Below, piece after piece: positions 1 to 8,925 of a DNA stretch of 64,000 nt. The stretch covers positions 101,574-165,573 of the forward strand of contig NZ_LDES01000042.1 in NCBI RefSeq assembly GCF_001015195.1, given 5' to 3'. The position numbers were made by a program, and so were the translations under genes. Origin of the DNA: Sphingomonas sp. Y57. Lineage in GTDB: Bacteria; Pseudomonadota; Alphaproteobacteria; Sphingomonadales; Sphingomonadaceae. Every line of letters begins with the position of its first letter. The stretch's first letter is position 1. The notes beneath the pieces are model-generated. The model ran no database searches and was not told where the DNA came from. It worked only from the letters and a program-made list of their open reading frames with translations.

Positions 1-925
1 GCCGGTCCGATGCGAACAGCGGCTTGCCGTTGACGATGACGGAGACATCGGTTGACGTACCGCCGACATCAAAGGTGACGAGGTCGGGGAAATTGGCCAC
101 GCGGCCGATCTCTGCCGCACCGATCACCCCTGCCGCTGGACCCGACACGCAGGTGCGAACCGGAATCTCGCGGACTGTCGGAACCGACATCAGGCCACCG
201 TTCGAATGGACGGTGTTGAGCTCGCCGGTGATGCCGAGATCGCCAACCCGCCCGAGCAGCCGTTCCAGATAGGTGCCCATGCGCGGGCCCATATAGGCGT
301 TGAGCACGGTCGTGGACATGCGCTCATACTCCCGGAATTCAGGCAGTACGTTCGACGACAGGCTGACATAGGCATCGGGCAGGATCGCGCGGACGATCTC
401 CCCGGCGCGGCGCTCGTGGTCGGGACGGCGATAGCTGTGCAGGAAGCAGATCACCACCGCGCCGACCCCGGCTTCGCCGAGCTTGCGGGCGGCCTCTGCG
501 ACCTGTTCCTCATTGAGTGGAACCTCGACGGTGCCGTCGGACAGGGTCCGCTCGTCGACCTCCAGGCGCAGGTCGCGCGGCACCAGCGGGGTCGGCCGGC
601 CGATCGAATAGTCGTAGAGATGCGGGCGGGTCTGGCGGCCGATCTCCAGCGTGTCGCGGAAGCCGCGCGTCGTGATCAGGCCGGTCAGCGCGCCCTTCCG
701 TTCGATCACCATGTTGGTGGCGACTGTAGTGCCGTGGCCCAGATGGCGGACCAGCGCCGGATCGATCCCATGGTCGGCGATCAGCGCCGACAGACCCGCG
801 CCGATCGCTTCGGACGGATCATGCGGTGTCGAAGGCACCTTGAAATAATGGACCGAGCCGCGCCCTTCATCGAGCATGGTGAAGTCGGTGAAGGTCCCGC
901 CCACGTCGAACCCAATGCGATACAT
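1..925 (-). CDS. Hydantoinase/oxoprolinase family protein, N-terminal part (truncated by window edge)
   Basis: About 308 N-terminal residues of a HyuA-type protein, an ASKHA-fold, ATP-dependent hydrolase or carboxylase subunit acting on hydantoins, 5-oxoproline or related substrates. The ATG at 925 is preceded by an AGAGGGAAG ribosome site. Residues 7-15 read DVGGTFTDF, the first phosphate-binding motif; a second, DVGGTSTD, lies near residue 290, just before the window edge. Family members are usually near 690 residues, so more than half of the gene is missing. It is divergent from a LysR regulator 309 bases away, the usual arrangement for a regulated catabolic gene. The exact substrate cannot be told: HyuA, oxoprolinase and acetone carboxylase beta subunits share this domain. 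Confidence 0.88.
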   Translation of the reverse strand, partial: MYRIGFDVGGTFTDFTMLDEGRGSVHYFKVPSTPHDPSEAIGAGLSALIADHGIDPALVRHLGHGTTVATNMVIERKGALTGLITTRGFRDTLEIGRQTRPHLYDYSIGRPTPLVPRDLRLEVDERTLSDGTVEVPLNEEQVAEAARKLGEAGVGAVVICFLHSYRRPDHERRAGEIVRAILPDAYVSLSSNVLPEFREYERMSTTVLNAYMGPRMGTYLERLLGRVGDLGITGELNTVHSNGGLMSVPTVREIPVRTCVSGPAAGVIGAAEIGRVANFPDLVTFDVGGTSTDVSVIVNGKPLFASDR

Positions 926-1234
926 TCATCTTCCCTCTGGCAAGCGATCGGGCATTCTTAACCCGTCGCGAGACGGCGCATCACGCCCACCGGATGACAC
1001 CCTCGATCGCCTATTGAGTAGCGTCGCCCTTTTGCGGGCGGCCAACGCGATTTTCCGATGGAATGCGATCAGCATTTGTAATCGCGCCCGGAAAATGGGT
1101 GCGGATGGTGGGTGCAAAGCTGCGCCGATCGACTTTCATCGGAAGAAACGATTGGGTCGGTCGCCCCCCTGTCCGGCTATGGTCCGGACGGATAGAATAG
1201 CTGTCGCAAGCGACGGAGCGGGACGGGCGAGCGG
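926..1234. promoter_or_regulatory. Divergent promoter region hyuA-like / lysR with an imperfect inverted repeat
   Basis: No gene is visible in these 309 bases. They hold TTCCGATGGAA at 1053-1063 and TTTCATCGGAA at 1134-1144, an inverted pair matching at 10 of 11 positions with about 70 bases between the arms. Because a LysR gene and its likely target diverge from this spot, the arms are candidate regulator-binding half-sites. The role is inferred. Confidence 0.4.
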
Positions 1235-2170
1235 ATGAACACACGATTCCTGGAGACCTTCATCTGGCTGGCACGGCTGAAGAGCTTCAGCCGCACCGCA
1301 GAAAAACTGCATGCGAGCCAGCCTGCCGTCTCGGGACGCATCGTCGCGCTCGAGGAATTGCTGGGGGTCACTCTCTACGAGCGCAATTCCAAGGGATTCG
1401 AGCTGACCGCCGCGGGCCGCCGGGTACTCGACCGCTGCGAGCGGATCGTCGAGCTGTCGAACGAACTGAAGTCGATCGCTTCCGAGGACAATGTGCTGGG
1501 CCGGCCGGTCCGTATCGGCGCATCGGACGTGATCACGCTGAGCTGGATGAGCGATCTCGTCGCTGTCCTGGGCAGCAAATATGTCGATTATCAGTTCGAT
1601 ATCGTGACCGACAGCGCCAACAATCTCAGCCGGATGCTGATGGCCGACGAGATCGACATCGCCCTGATCGCCAACAACATCGACGCCAATCGGATCGTCA
1701 ACGCACCACTGTGCAATTATCGGATCGAATGGCTCGCCAACCCGCGCCGCTTCGACGTCACCAAGCCGATCAACATCGAGCAGCTTTGCGAACTGCCGAT
1801 CATCATGCCGCCGCCCGGAACCCCTGGCCACACCTGGCAAGTTGAATATCTCAAGCGGCACAACCCCAACTACTCGCCCGACCGGCCGTCCCCGCTACGC
1901 ATCTCGTGCGGCTATTCGCCAGCGACCGGTATCCAGATGGTGGCGCAGGGTTTCGGCGTGCTGCCGGTGCCGGTCCTTCTGGCGCGGCCGTGGATCGCCT
2001 CGGGCGAGGTCGCCCCGCTCAAGGTCAAGGAAAGCTTCCCGGCCTGGGCGATGAACGCCTGCTACAAGTCGCCGCCGACGATCCCGATCATCGTCAGCCT
2101 TGTCGAAACCGCGCAGGCGGTCGCCAAGGCCTATGCCGATCGGCGCGGTGGCGCGGACTTCTGGCCATGA
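1235..2170 (+). CDS. LysR-family transcriptional regulator
   Basis: 311 residues, the normal length for the family. The N-terminal winged helix-turn-helix covers about residues 3-62, with the recognition region around SFSRTAEKLHASQPAVSGRI (17-36); the rest is a periplasmic-binding-protein-like effector domain. Divergent from the hydantoinase-type gene, so it probably controls that gene and itself in response to a substrate or product of that pathway. The downstream metallo-hydrolase starts 20 bases after this stop and may be co-transcribed. The effector is unknown. Confidence 0.9.
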   Translation: MNTRFLETFIWLARLKSFSRTAEKLHASQPAVSGRIVALEELLGVTLYERNSKGFELTAAGRRVLDRCERIVELSNELKSIASEDNVLGRPVRIGASDVITLSWMSDLVAVLGSKYVDYQFDIVTDSANNLSRMLMADEIDIALIANNIDANRIVNAPLCNYRIEWLANPRRFDVTKPINIEQLCELPIIMPPPGTPGHTWQVEYLKRHNPNYSPDRPSPLRISCGYSPATGIQMVAQGFGVLPVPVLLARPWIASGEVAPLKVKESFPAWAMNACYKSPPTIPIIVSLVETAQAVAKAYADRRGGADFWP

Positions 2171-2190
2171 CCCGCGAAGGACGACCGATC

Positions 2191-3117
2191 ATGCCGCACG
2201 ATCCCGCCCTTGCCCGCGCTATCGCGCAGGTCGGAGCCCCCGCCCCGCACCGTCCGGAGATCCGGAGCTTCTTCGATCCCGCGACTTCCACCATATCGCA
2301 TGTCGTCCACGATCCCGGCAGCCGCGAGGCCGCGGTGGTCGATCCGCTACTAGGCTATGATCCCGCGTCGGGACGAACTGATAGCCGGCCTGCGGACGCC
2401 ATAGCTGCTTATGTGCAGGCGGAGGGGCTACGCGTGGTCTGGCTGCTCGAAACCCATGTCCATGCCGACCACCTGTCCGGAGCCCCCTATCTGCAGGAGC
2501 GCCTCGGCGGTCGCATCGCGATCGGCGAGCATATCTCGGCGGTACAGACCAGCTTTGGCCGCCTGTTCCGGTCGGGCCGCGAATTCGCCGCCGACGGCTC
2601 GGATTTCGACCGGCTCTTCGCCGATGGCGACGGCTTCCGCATCGGTGGACTGGAGGCCACCGTCCTCCACGTCCCGGGCCATACACCGGCTTGCGTTGCC
2701 TATGTGGTGGGTGATGTCGCCTTTGTCGGCGACACGATGTTCATGCCCGACTATGGCACCGCCCGCGCCGATTTCCCCGGCGGTGACGCCCGCCAGCTTT
2801 TCCGCTCGCTCCGGCGCATCCTGAAGCTGCCGGGCCACACCCGGCTATTCATGTGCCACGACTATCTGCCCGAGGGGCGCGACAACTACCAGTGGGAGAC
2901 GACGGTCGAGGCCGAGCGGCACGGCAACGTCCATGCGCGCGACGGTATCGGCGAGGATGCGTTCGTCGCGATGCGTGAAGGCCGCGATGCCGGCCTGGCG
3001 GTGCCCCGGCTGCTGCTGCCCTCGATCCAGGTCAACATGCGTGCCGGCCATCCGCCGGCTCCTGAGGACAATGGCATCCGCTATCTGCGGATCCCGCTCG
3101 ACGCTTTCCCGGCCTAG
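2191..3117 (+). CDS. MBL-fold metallo-hydrolase, ETHE1/persulfide-dioxygenase-like
   Basis: 308 residues from the ATG at 2191, which has GAAGGA about ten bases upstream; an in-frame ATG at 2167 overlapping the lysR stop is an alternative. THVHADH at residues 88-94 is the metallo-beta-lactamase metal-binding motif, and GDTMFMPDYGTARADFPGG resembles ETHE1 and Blh-type sulfur dioxygenases rather than true lactamases. A role in oxidising glutathione persulfide is plausible, but a glyoxalase II-like hydrolase remains possible. It probably belongs to the lysR transcript. It ends exactly where the convergent VanZ-like gene ends, so the two share no spacer. Confidence 0.82.
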   Translation: MPHDPALARAIAQVGAPAPHRPEIRSFFDPATSTISHVVHDPGSREAAVVDPLLGYDPASGRTDSRPADAIAAYVQAEGLRVVWLLETHVHADHLSGAPYLQERLGGRIAIGEHISAVQTSFGRLFRSGREFAADGSDFDRLFADGDGFRIGGLEATVLHVPGHTPACVAYVVGDVAFVGDTMFMPDYGTARADFPGGDARQLFRSLRRILKLPGHTRLFMCHDYLPEGRDNYQWETTVEAERHGNVHARDGIGEDAFVAMREGRDAGLAVPRLLLPSIQVNMRAGHPPAPEDNGIRYLRIPLDAFPA

Positions 3118-3477
3118 TCAGCGGCGGCGCAACCGTTCCACGGTCAGTGCCACTCCCAGCGCGACGAGGATCGCGGCGCTATCGGCCACCCAGTCCCACA
3201 CGCTCGCGTCACGCCGCAGGGCGGGGATCGCCTGGGTCAGCTCTATCAGAATGCCGAACAGCGAAAGGGCCGCCGCGAGCCGCCAGGCCGGCAGCGAACG
3301 ATAGCCGGCCCGCCCCAGCAAGGTAAGAACCAGGAATGCCGCGACATGATTGACCTTGTCGCCCGCCCCGAGGCTCGGAGCCTGGTCTGCCGGCATGATT
3401 GCCAGGCCGTAGACGACCACCAGCGTCAGCCAGAAGACGGGTGCCTTGAAGCGGCGATAGAGGTCGATCAGCGCCAT
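3118..3477 (-). CDS. VanZ-like small membrane protein
   Basis: 119 residues from the ATG at 3477; the open frame extends further upstream but those residues look non-coding. Three or four hydrophobic segments are visible (about residues 10-25, 42-56, 66-85 and 95-110), with the polar motif DKVNHVAAF and an ELTQ segment typical of VanZ-like proteins. Most members have no proven function despite the teicoplanin-resistance name. The gene lies downstream of rpmE on the same strand but is separated from it by a strong terminator. Confidence 0.7.
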   Translation of the reverse strand: MALIDLYRRFKAPVFWLTLVVVYGLAIMPADQAPSLGAGDKVNHVAAFLVLTLLGRAGYRSLPAWRLAAALSLFGILIELTQAIPALRRDASVWDWVADSAAILVALGVALTVERLRRR

Positions 3478-3497
3478 CCACTGCCCCGAAATGAAAA

Positions 3498-3518
3498 TGG
3501 CCGGGCTAAACCCGGCCA
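3498..3518 (-). terminator. Rho-independent terminator after rpmE
   Basis: An 8-bp perfect stem (TGGCCGGG / CCCGGCCA) with a 5-base loop, followed on the minus strand by TTTT. It lies 30 bases past the rpmE stop codon and probably ends the long minus-strand cluster. Confidence 0.8.
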
Positions 3519-3547
3519 TATCCACGTCCGAATGTTCGGAACCAAGC

Positions 3548-3778
3548 TTACTTCTTGCCGAGCGTGAGCCCGCCGAAGCGCTTGTTGAAGCGAGCCACCT
3601 GGCCACCGGCATCGAGGAGCTGCGACTTGCCGCCCGTCCAGGCCGGATGCACCGACGGATCGATGTCGAGCTGAAGCGTGTCGCCGGCCGAGCCATAGGT
3701 CGAGCGGGTCTGATAGGTGGTTCCGTCGACCAGCTGCACCGTGATGGTGTGATAGTCGGGGTGGATATCTTTCTTCAT
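3548..3778 (-). CDS. rpmE: 50S ribosomal protein L31
   Basis: 76 residues beginning [10 protein letters not shown], the standard L31 N-terminus. A second in-frame ATG two codons upstream (3784) is closer to the GGAG at about 3789, so the start could be there. This form lacks the CxxC zinc pair seen in many L31 proteins, so it is the zinc-independent type. L31 sits at the 50S/30S bridge. It follows fabZ after about 100 bases and is closed by a terminator. Confidence 0.95.
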   Translation of the reverse strand: MKKDIHPDYHTITVQLVDGTTYQTRSTYGSAGDTLQLDIDPSVHPAWTGGKSQLLDAGGQVARFNKRFGGLTLGKK

Positions 3779-3878
3779 CGTCATCTGGCTCCAGAAAAAT
3801 GGCTGGTTTCCGACCAGCCGGGAAGCGAAGCGGCGCCTCTACAGCTTCGGGCCCGATAAGGCAAGCGAAGGAGATCTG

Positions 3879-4352
3879 TCAGTCGCTGGGCGGGTCTGCG
3901 ATCATCGCGGTGAAATTGGCCTGGGCAGCGAGCTTGTCGCCGATATAGGCCTTGCCCTCGAACTTGCAGACGCTGCCGCGCTTCTGCGCGAAGGCGACTT
4001 CCAGCCGAAGCAACACGCCGGGCTCGACGGGTGTCCGGAATTTCACTTCGTCGATCGTCATGAAATAGACGAGCTTGCCCGAGCCGGCGAGGCCGAGCGA
4101 CTCCACGGCAAGCACGCCCGCGGCCTGCGCCATCGCTTCGACGATCAGTACGCCGGGCATGATAGGGCGACCGGGAAAATGGCCCTGGAAGAAATTCTCG
4201 TTGATCGTGACGGCCTTGACCGCCGTGATCCGCTCGTCGACCACCAGCTCCTCGACGCGATCGACGAGGAGCAGCGGGTAACGATGCGGCAGCGCGGCCA
4301 TGACCCGCCGGACGTCCAGCGGGCCAAGGATCTTCGGTGCGTCTTCGCTCAT
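3879..4352 (-). CDS. fabZ: 3-hydroxyacyl-[acyl-carrier-protein] dehydratase FabZ
   Basis: 157 residues. Catalyses dehydration of 3-hydroxyacyl-ACP in type II fatty acid synthesis. The hot-dog fold active site is visible: His58 in [18 protein letters not shown] and Glu72 in VEAMAQ. It starts 10 bases after the skp stop, so it is in the same operon. In most Gram-negatives lpxD sits between skp and fabZ and lpxA follows; here both are absent. Confidence 0.96.
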   Translation of the reverse strand: MSEDAPKILGPLDVRRVMAALPHRYPLLLVDRVEELVVDERITAVKAVTINENFFQGHFPGRPIMPGVLIVEAMAQAAGVLAVESLGLAGSGKLVYFMTIDEVKFRTPVEPGVLLRLEVAFAQKRGSVCKFEGKAYIGDKLAAQANFTAMIADPPSD

Positions 4353-4362
4353 CGAGGGACGA

Positions 4363-4992
4363 TCAGCGTCCCGCCGGGGCGGCAGCCTGTTCGGACTGGC
4401 CCGGCTGCCAGTTGGCCGGCGGGGTGATCGAGACGCTCGGCACCAGCGCGTTGAGCTGGGTCACGACGTCGGGAGTCAGGTCCGAACCGCCCTGGACGGC
4501 AACGACCGCCTCCGGCCCGATGACGAGGCCGATCTTCTTCGCGGTCATTGCGGCCTTGAGCGCCTGCTCGACCTTGGCGCCGATCTGCTCCTTCACATAG
4601 GCCTGCGGACGCGCGATGGGAGCGGCAAGGCGCTGCAGCTCGGCCTGGGCTGCCTGGCCCTTCTGCTGGAAGGCTGCGATCTTCGCCTCGAGCGTCGCCT
4701 TGGGCGTCGCCGGGTTCTTCTGCAGGTTCTCGATCTCGGTGCGGAGCGGGGCGAGTTCGCCCTGCAGCGCGGTCTGACGGGTCTGCAGGGCGGTGAACTG
4801 CGCCTTGTAGGTGGTTTCCATCTGGCTCATCGCCGTACGATAGGCGGCCGAGTTGGAGACCGCGCCTTCGAGGTCGACGACCGCGACGCCGGTGTTGGCG
4901 GCCGCCGGCGCCGCAGCGGCCTGGGCATTAGCCGCGACGGGAAGGAGCGCGAGAGCAGCCGCGCCGGCCGCCGTCTTCAGGAAGGATTTCAT
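4363..4992 (-). CDS. skp: OmpH/Skp-family periplasmic chaperone
   Basis: 209 residues with an N-terminal signal sequence ([18 protein letters not shown]..., cleavage likely near the ANAQA segment). The middle part is a long Gln/Ala/Glu-rich helix with several aromatics, as expected for the tentacle coiled coils that hold unfolded outer-membrane proteins. Its ATG overlaps the bamA stop (TGATG), so translation is probably coupled to bamA, the insertase its clients are handed to. A Pro/Gln/Ala-rich tail follows the domain. Confidence 0.9.
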   Translation of the reverse strand: MKSFLKTAAGAAALALLPVAANAQAAAAPAAANTGVAVVDLEGAVSNSAAYRTAMSQMETTYKAQFTALQTRQTALQGELAPLRTEIENLQKNPATPKATLEAKIAAFQQKGQAAQAELQRLAAPIARPQAYVKEQIGAKVEQALKAAMTAKKIGLVIGPEAVVAVQGGSDLTPDVVTQLNALVPSVSITPPANWQPGQSEQAAAPAGR

Positions 4993-7721
4993 CAGAACTG
5001 TGTCCCTACGTTGAAAGTGAAGAGCTTGGTGTTGTCGCCGGGCTCCTTGAGCAGAGCCTTCGCGATGTCGATGCGGAACGGACCGAAGGGCGAGTTCCAG
5101 TTGACGCCGAAGCCGACCGAAAGGCGCGGCTTTGCGGAGTCGCCGTAGAAATCCTCGCGGAACGGGCTGATCGTGCTCTGGGCCTTGTCGTTCCTGACGC
5201 TGCCGACGCAGGGCTTCTTCGACGAGGAAGAATAGCCGATTTCGCAGAGCGTATAGGCGCCTGCATTGTCGTTGCCCACCGCGGAGATGAACAGCTGTCG
5301 CCCGCTGCTGTCGAGCACCGGCCGCAGCACGGGCAGATAGTTGCCCTTGTCGTCCAGCTGGAACGGATAGCCCGGATTCTCCGGCGCGATCAGCGCCGGC
5401 TTCGACACGCCGAACACCGCGCCGACGTCCATGAAGATCGACGGACGCAGGCCCAGTTCGCGGGCGCCGTTGCCGAGCGGCAGTTCGAGCTCGAGGCGGC
5501 CGCGATAATAGGCCTTGCCGCCGAGTGCGTCGTCATTGGTGTAGTTCCGGTCGTTGACCGCGGCGAACTGGCCGGTGTTGGGATCGATGTAGCGGCGGAT
5601 CACGCGCGGGCCGACGCCGCGGATGCCGAAGCCGCGCATATCCGGCTCGCCGAGATAGAAGCGGTCGATCAGGCGGACATCCTGGCCGAGGCCCTTGATG
5701 TAGCCGCCCTCGCCGCCCGCCGAGAAGATGAAACCGCCACCGATGCCCCAGTACTTAGTCGCCTGGACCGAGGTCTTGATATAGCGGACCTTGCCGCCCA
5801 GGCCGGCGAAGTCCTGGCTGAACACGGCCCGCTGGCCGCGTGACGGGCGGATGCGGTTGTTGAGGTTGTCGAACACCAGCGAGTAGCCGACCGACGAAGT
5901 CACGCGGTTGCCGATCGCGTCGCAGAGATAGCGCCCCGCCACGACCGGGTCGCAGGCGTCGCGGATGCCGTCATTGTTGGTGTCCGTGTAATAGGTGAAC
6001 TTGTTCAGCGACACCTGGTCGTAACTGAGGCCGTAACGCGTCGCGAGGGTGATGAACTCGGTCAGCGGCACGCCGGCGCGAAGCTGGAAACCGGTCGTGG
6101 TCTGCTCATAGGTGGTATTGCGGTCGTTGCCGGCGAAGTTGAACGAGTTGTAGTCGCGCCGGAACAGGTCGACGCCGACCGCGATGTTCTTGTCGAACAC
6201 ATAAGGCTCGGTGAAGCCCAGCTCGATCGATTTCGAATAGGTCGAGTAGCTGACGCCGGCGCGGAGCTCCTGGCCCTTGCCCATGAAGTTGCGCTCGCGG
6301 ATCGACAGGTCGACGATGAAGCGTTCGAGGCTCGAATAGCCCGCCGACACCTGCAGCTCGCCGGTCGACTTCTCCTCGACGTTGGCTTCCAGCACGACGC
6401 GGTCGGGCGCCGATCCGGGCTTCTGCTCGACCTCGAACTTGTCCTGGAAGAAACCGAGCGACTGGATGCGGTCGCGCGAGCGCTTGACCTTGAAGCTGTT
6501 GAAGGCGTCGCCTTCCGACAGGCGGAATTCGCGGCGGACGACCTTGTCCTTCGTATGCGTGTTGCCGTTGATGTCGATCCGCTCGACATAGACGCGGGGG
6601 CTCTGGTTGATCTTGAAGACCACCCCCATGGTCAGGTCGTCCTTGTCGCGGGTGAAATCCGGACGGACGTCGGGGGTGAAACCGAACACGCCGGTCGCCT
6701 CGGTGATGGCGTCGACGGTGTCCTCGACCTGTTTCGCGTTGTACCAGTCGCCCTTCTTCATCGGCAGCAGATATTTGAAGGTCGACGCCTTGATGTCGCG
6801 AATCTCGCTTTCAAGGTCGACGTCGCCGAATTTGTAGCGCTGCCCTTCCTCGACCACATAGGTGATGATGAAGTCCCGCTTGTCCGGCGTCAGCTCGGCC
6901 ACGGCGGAAACGACGCGGAAGTCGGCATAGCCCTGCGTCAGGTAGAACTGGCGCAGCTTCTGCTGATCGTAGGACATGCGGTCGGGATCGTAGCTGGTAC
7001 CCGACGAGAATATCTTGGTAAGCCCGGTCTGCTTGGTCGCCATCTCACCGCGCAGGCGACCATCCGAGAATTTCTCGTTACCGATGATGTTGATCTTGCG
7101 GACCTTCGACTTGTCGCCTTCGTGGATCTCGAAGATGATGTCGACGCGGTTCTGGTCGAGCTGGACCATCTTCGGCTCGACGGTCGCGGCGAAACGGCCC
7201 TGGCGGCGGTAAAGCTCGATGATGCGGTTGACGTCGGCGCGAACCTTCGACCGCGTGAATATCTGGCGCGGCGCCAGCTTGATCTCGGGGTTGATCTTGT
7301 CGGCCTTGAGCCGCTTGTTGCCTTCCAGCACGATCCGGTTGACGACCGGGTTCTCGCGGACCTGGAGGGTGATGTTGCCCTGCCCGTCGTCGCGCACCTG
7401 GACATCGGCGAACAACTCGGTCTCGTAAAGATCCTTGAGGGCCTGGTCGAGCGCCTCGCGAGTGTAGCTCTCGCCCGGCGTCAGCTTGACGTAAGAGCGC
7501 ACGGTATCCGCCTCGAGGCGTTCCGACCCGGCGACGTTGACCGACTTGATGGTGCCCAGTTGCTGCGCGGGCCCGAAGGCCGCGGGTTCGGGAGCCGGAG
7601 CCGGCGGTTGCGCCGGGGCCTGCTGCGCCATCGCCGGCTGCGCCAGCCCGCCCAGCATCGTGCCGACGAGGAGCGCCGACAGAAGCCGCGCCCGATGGAT
7701 GTTCGTCGTCGTCGCCGTCAC
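4992..7721 (-). CDS. bamA: Outer membrane protein assembly factor BamA
   Basis: 909 residues if translation begins at the GTG at 7721, which has GAGGCGGGGA just upstream; the frame remains open to 7778. A signal sequence ends near AQPAMAQ, a proline-rich linker follows, then five POTRA domains (about residues 60-430), then the Omp85 barrel ending in the C-terminal signature FTFNVGTQF with terminal Phe. BamA inserts beta-barrel proteins into the outer membrane. It sits between rseP and skp, the conserved order, and is about 100 residues longer than the E. coli protein, mainly through loop insertions in the barrel. Confidence 0.96.
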   Translation of the reverse strand: MTATTTNIHRARLLSALLVGTMLGGLAQPAMAQQAPAQPPAPAPEPAAFGPAQQLGTIKSVNVAGSERLEADTVRSYVKLTPGESYTREALDQALKDLYETELFADVQVRDDGQGNITLQVRENPVVNRIVLEGNKRLKADKINPEIKLAPRQIFTRSKVRADVNRIIELYRRQGRFAATVEPKMVQLDQNRVDIIFEIHEGDKSKVRKINIIGNEKFSDGRLRGEMATKQTGLTKIFSSGTSYDPDRMSYDQQKLRQFYLTQGYADFRVVSAVAELTPDKRDFIITYVVEEGQRYKFGDVDLESEIRDIKASTFKYLLPMKKGDWYNAKQVEDTVDAITEATGVFGFTPDVRPDFTRDKDDLTMGVVFKINQSPRVYVERIDINGNTHTKDKVVRREFRLSEGDAFNSFKVKRSRDRIQSLGFFQDKFEVEQKPGSAPDRVVLEANVEEKSTGELQVSAGYSSLERFIVDLSIRERNFMGKGQELRAGVSYSTYSKSIELGFTEPYVFDKNIAVGVDLFRRDYNSFNFAGNDRNTTYEQTTTGFQLRAGVPLTEFITLATRYGLSYDQVSLNKFTYYTDTNNDGIRDACDPVVAGRYLCDAIGNRVTSSVGYSLVFDNLNNRIRPSRGQRAVFSQDFAGLGGKVRYIKTSVQATKYWGIGGGFIFSAGGEGGYIKGLGQDVRLIDRFYLGEPDMRGFGIRGVGPRVIRRYIDPNTGQFAAVNDRNYTNDDALGGKAYYRGRLELELPLGNGARELGLRPSIFMDVGAVFGVSKPALIAPENPGYPFQLDDKGNYLPVLRPVLDSSGRQLFISAVGNDNAGAYTLCEIGYSSSSKKPCVGSVRNDKAQSTISPFREDFYGDSAKPRLSVGFGVNWNSPFGPFRIDIAKALLKEPGDNTKLFTFNVGTQF

Positions 7722-7791
7722 GCGTTCCCCGCCTCGAAAGAATCCCTGACCCCCGAACGTGGGAGCGTGGGCATGCACTGCCCCAACAAGC

Positions 7792-8925
7792 TCAGCCGAT
7801 CAACCCGGCAAGCCGCTCCAGCGCCCCGAGCGAGAGAATATCGTTGAGCGTCACGAAGATCATGAACGACAGCAGCACCGCCAGACCCGATCGAAACGCC
7901 CATTCCATCGCCCTTTCCGGCACGGGCCGACGCGCAATCCCCTCGAACAGGTAGAAGACCAGATGGCCGCCGTCGAGCATGGGGATTGGCAACAGGTTGA
8001 TGAATCCCAGATTAATCGAAATCAGCGCCATCAACATGACGAAGTTGAGTAGACCGAGCGACGCCTGCTGCCCCGACACCTGGGCGATCTTGATCGGGCC
8101 GCCCAGTTCCTTGACCGAACGGCGCCCGGTCACGATCTGGCCGAGCGTGTCGACCATCATCCGTACGATGCCGAAGGTCTGGCGAGTTGCCTCGACCGGA
8201 AGTTCGTGGAGCCGCACCGGAACAACCACTTGCGGGCCGGACATCACGCCGATCGTGCCCTTGCGGAACTCGTTGCCGAAGCGGTCGCGCTCGACGTTGG
8301 CGACCGGCACCACGAACAGCGTCCTCGCCTCCGAGCCGCGCATCAGGTCGATCCGCAGCCGTTCGTCGGGACGGAAGCGGATCATGTCCGCCAGGTCGTC
8401 GAACCGCTCGATCGGCCGCCCTTCGATCGCGACGACCCGATCGCCCGGCAAAATCCCCGCCTGGGCGGCAGGCGACCCTTCGATCACGGCGGACACGACC
8501 GACGGGGTCCGCGGCGCGCCATAAGCCGCGAAGAAGGCCATGAAGATGCCGATCGCGACGATGAAATTGGTGAACGGGCCTGCGAAGACGATAAGGAAAC
8601 GCTGCCACACGGGCTTGGCCTGGAAGGTCCTGGCGCGCTCCTCGGGCGGCAGGGCCAGCCATTCGGGTGTCGGCACGCTCGCCGGATTCATGTCGCCGGC
8701 GAACTTCACATAGCCGCCCATCGGTATCCAGCCGAGTTTCCAGCGGGTGCCGCGCGAATCGGTATAGCCCGCGATCTCGCGCCCGAAGCCGATCGAGAAG
8801 GCGTCGGCCTTCACCCCGAACCAGCGACCGGCCAGATAATGTCCGAGTTCATGGACGAAGATCAGCGGCCCGATGACGAGCAGGAATGCCAATATTGTGA
8901 AGAGGATACCGGGACTATCTGTCAC
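7792..8925 (-). CDS. rseP: RIP metalloprotease RseP (site-2 protease)
   Basis: 377 residues, inner membrane. The zinc motif HELGH is at residues 25-29 in the first transmembrane segment, a PDZ domain lies around 130-200, and the third metal ligand is in the MLDGGHLVFY segment near 325. RseP makes the intramembrane cut of anti-sigma factors in the envelope stress response and clears signal peptide remnants. Its ATG overlaps the dxr stop (ATGA). Placement directly before bamA links envelope stress sensing and outer-membrane assembly in one transcript. Confidence 0.95.
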   Translation of the reverse strand: MTDSPGILFTILAFLLVIGPLIFVHELGHYLAGRWFGVKADAFSIGFGREIAGYTDSRGTRWKLGWIPMGGYVKFAGDMNPASVPTPEWLALPPEERARTFQAKPVWQRFLIVFAGPFTNFIVAIGIFMAFFAAYGAPRTPSVVSAVIEGSPAAQAGILPGDRVVAIEGRPIERFDDLADMIRFRPDERLRIDLMRGSEARTLFVVPVANVERDRFGNEFRKGTIGVMSGPQVVVPVRLHELPVEATRQTFGIVRMMVDTLGQIVTGRRSVKELGGPIKIAQVSGQQASLGLLNFVMLMALISINLGFINLLPIPMLDGGHLVFYLFEGIARRPVPERAMEWAFRSGLAVLLSFMIFVTLNDILSLGALERLAGLIG

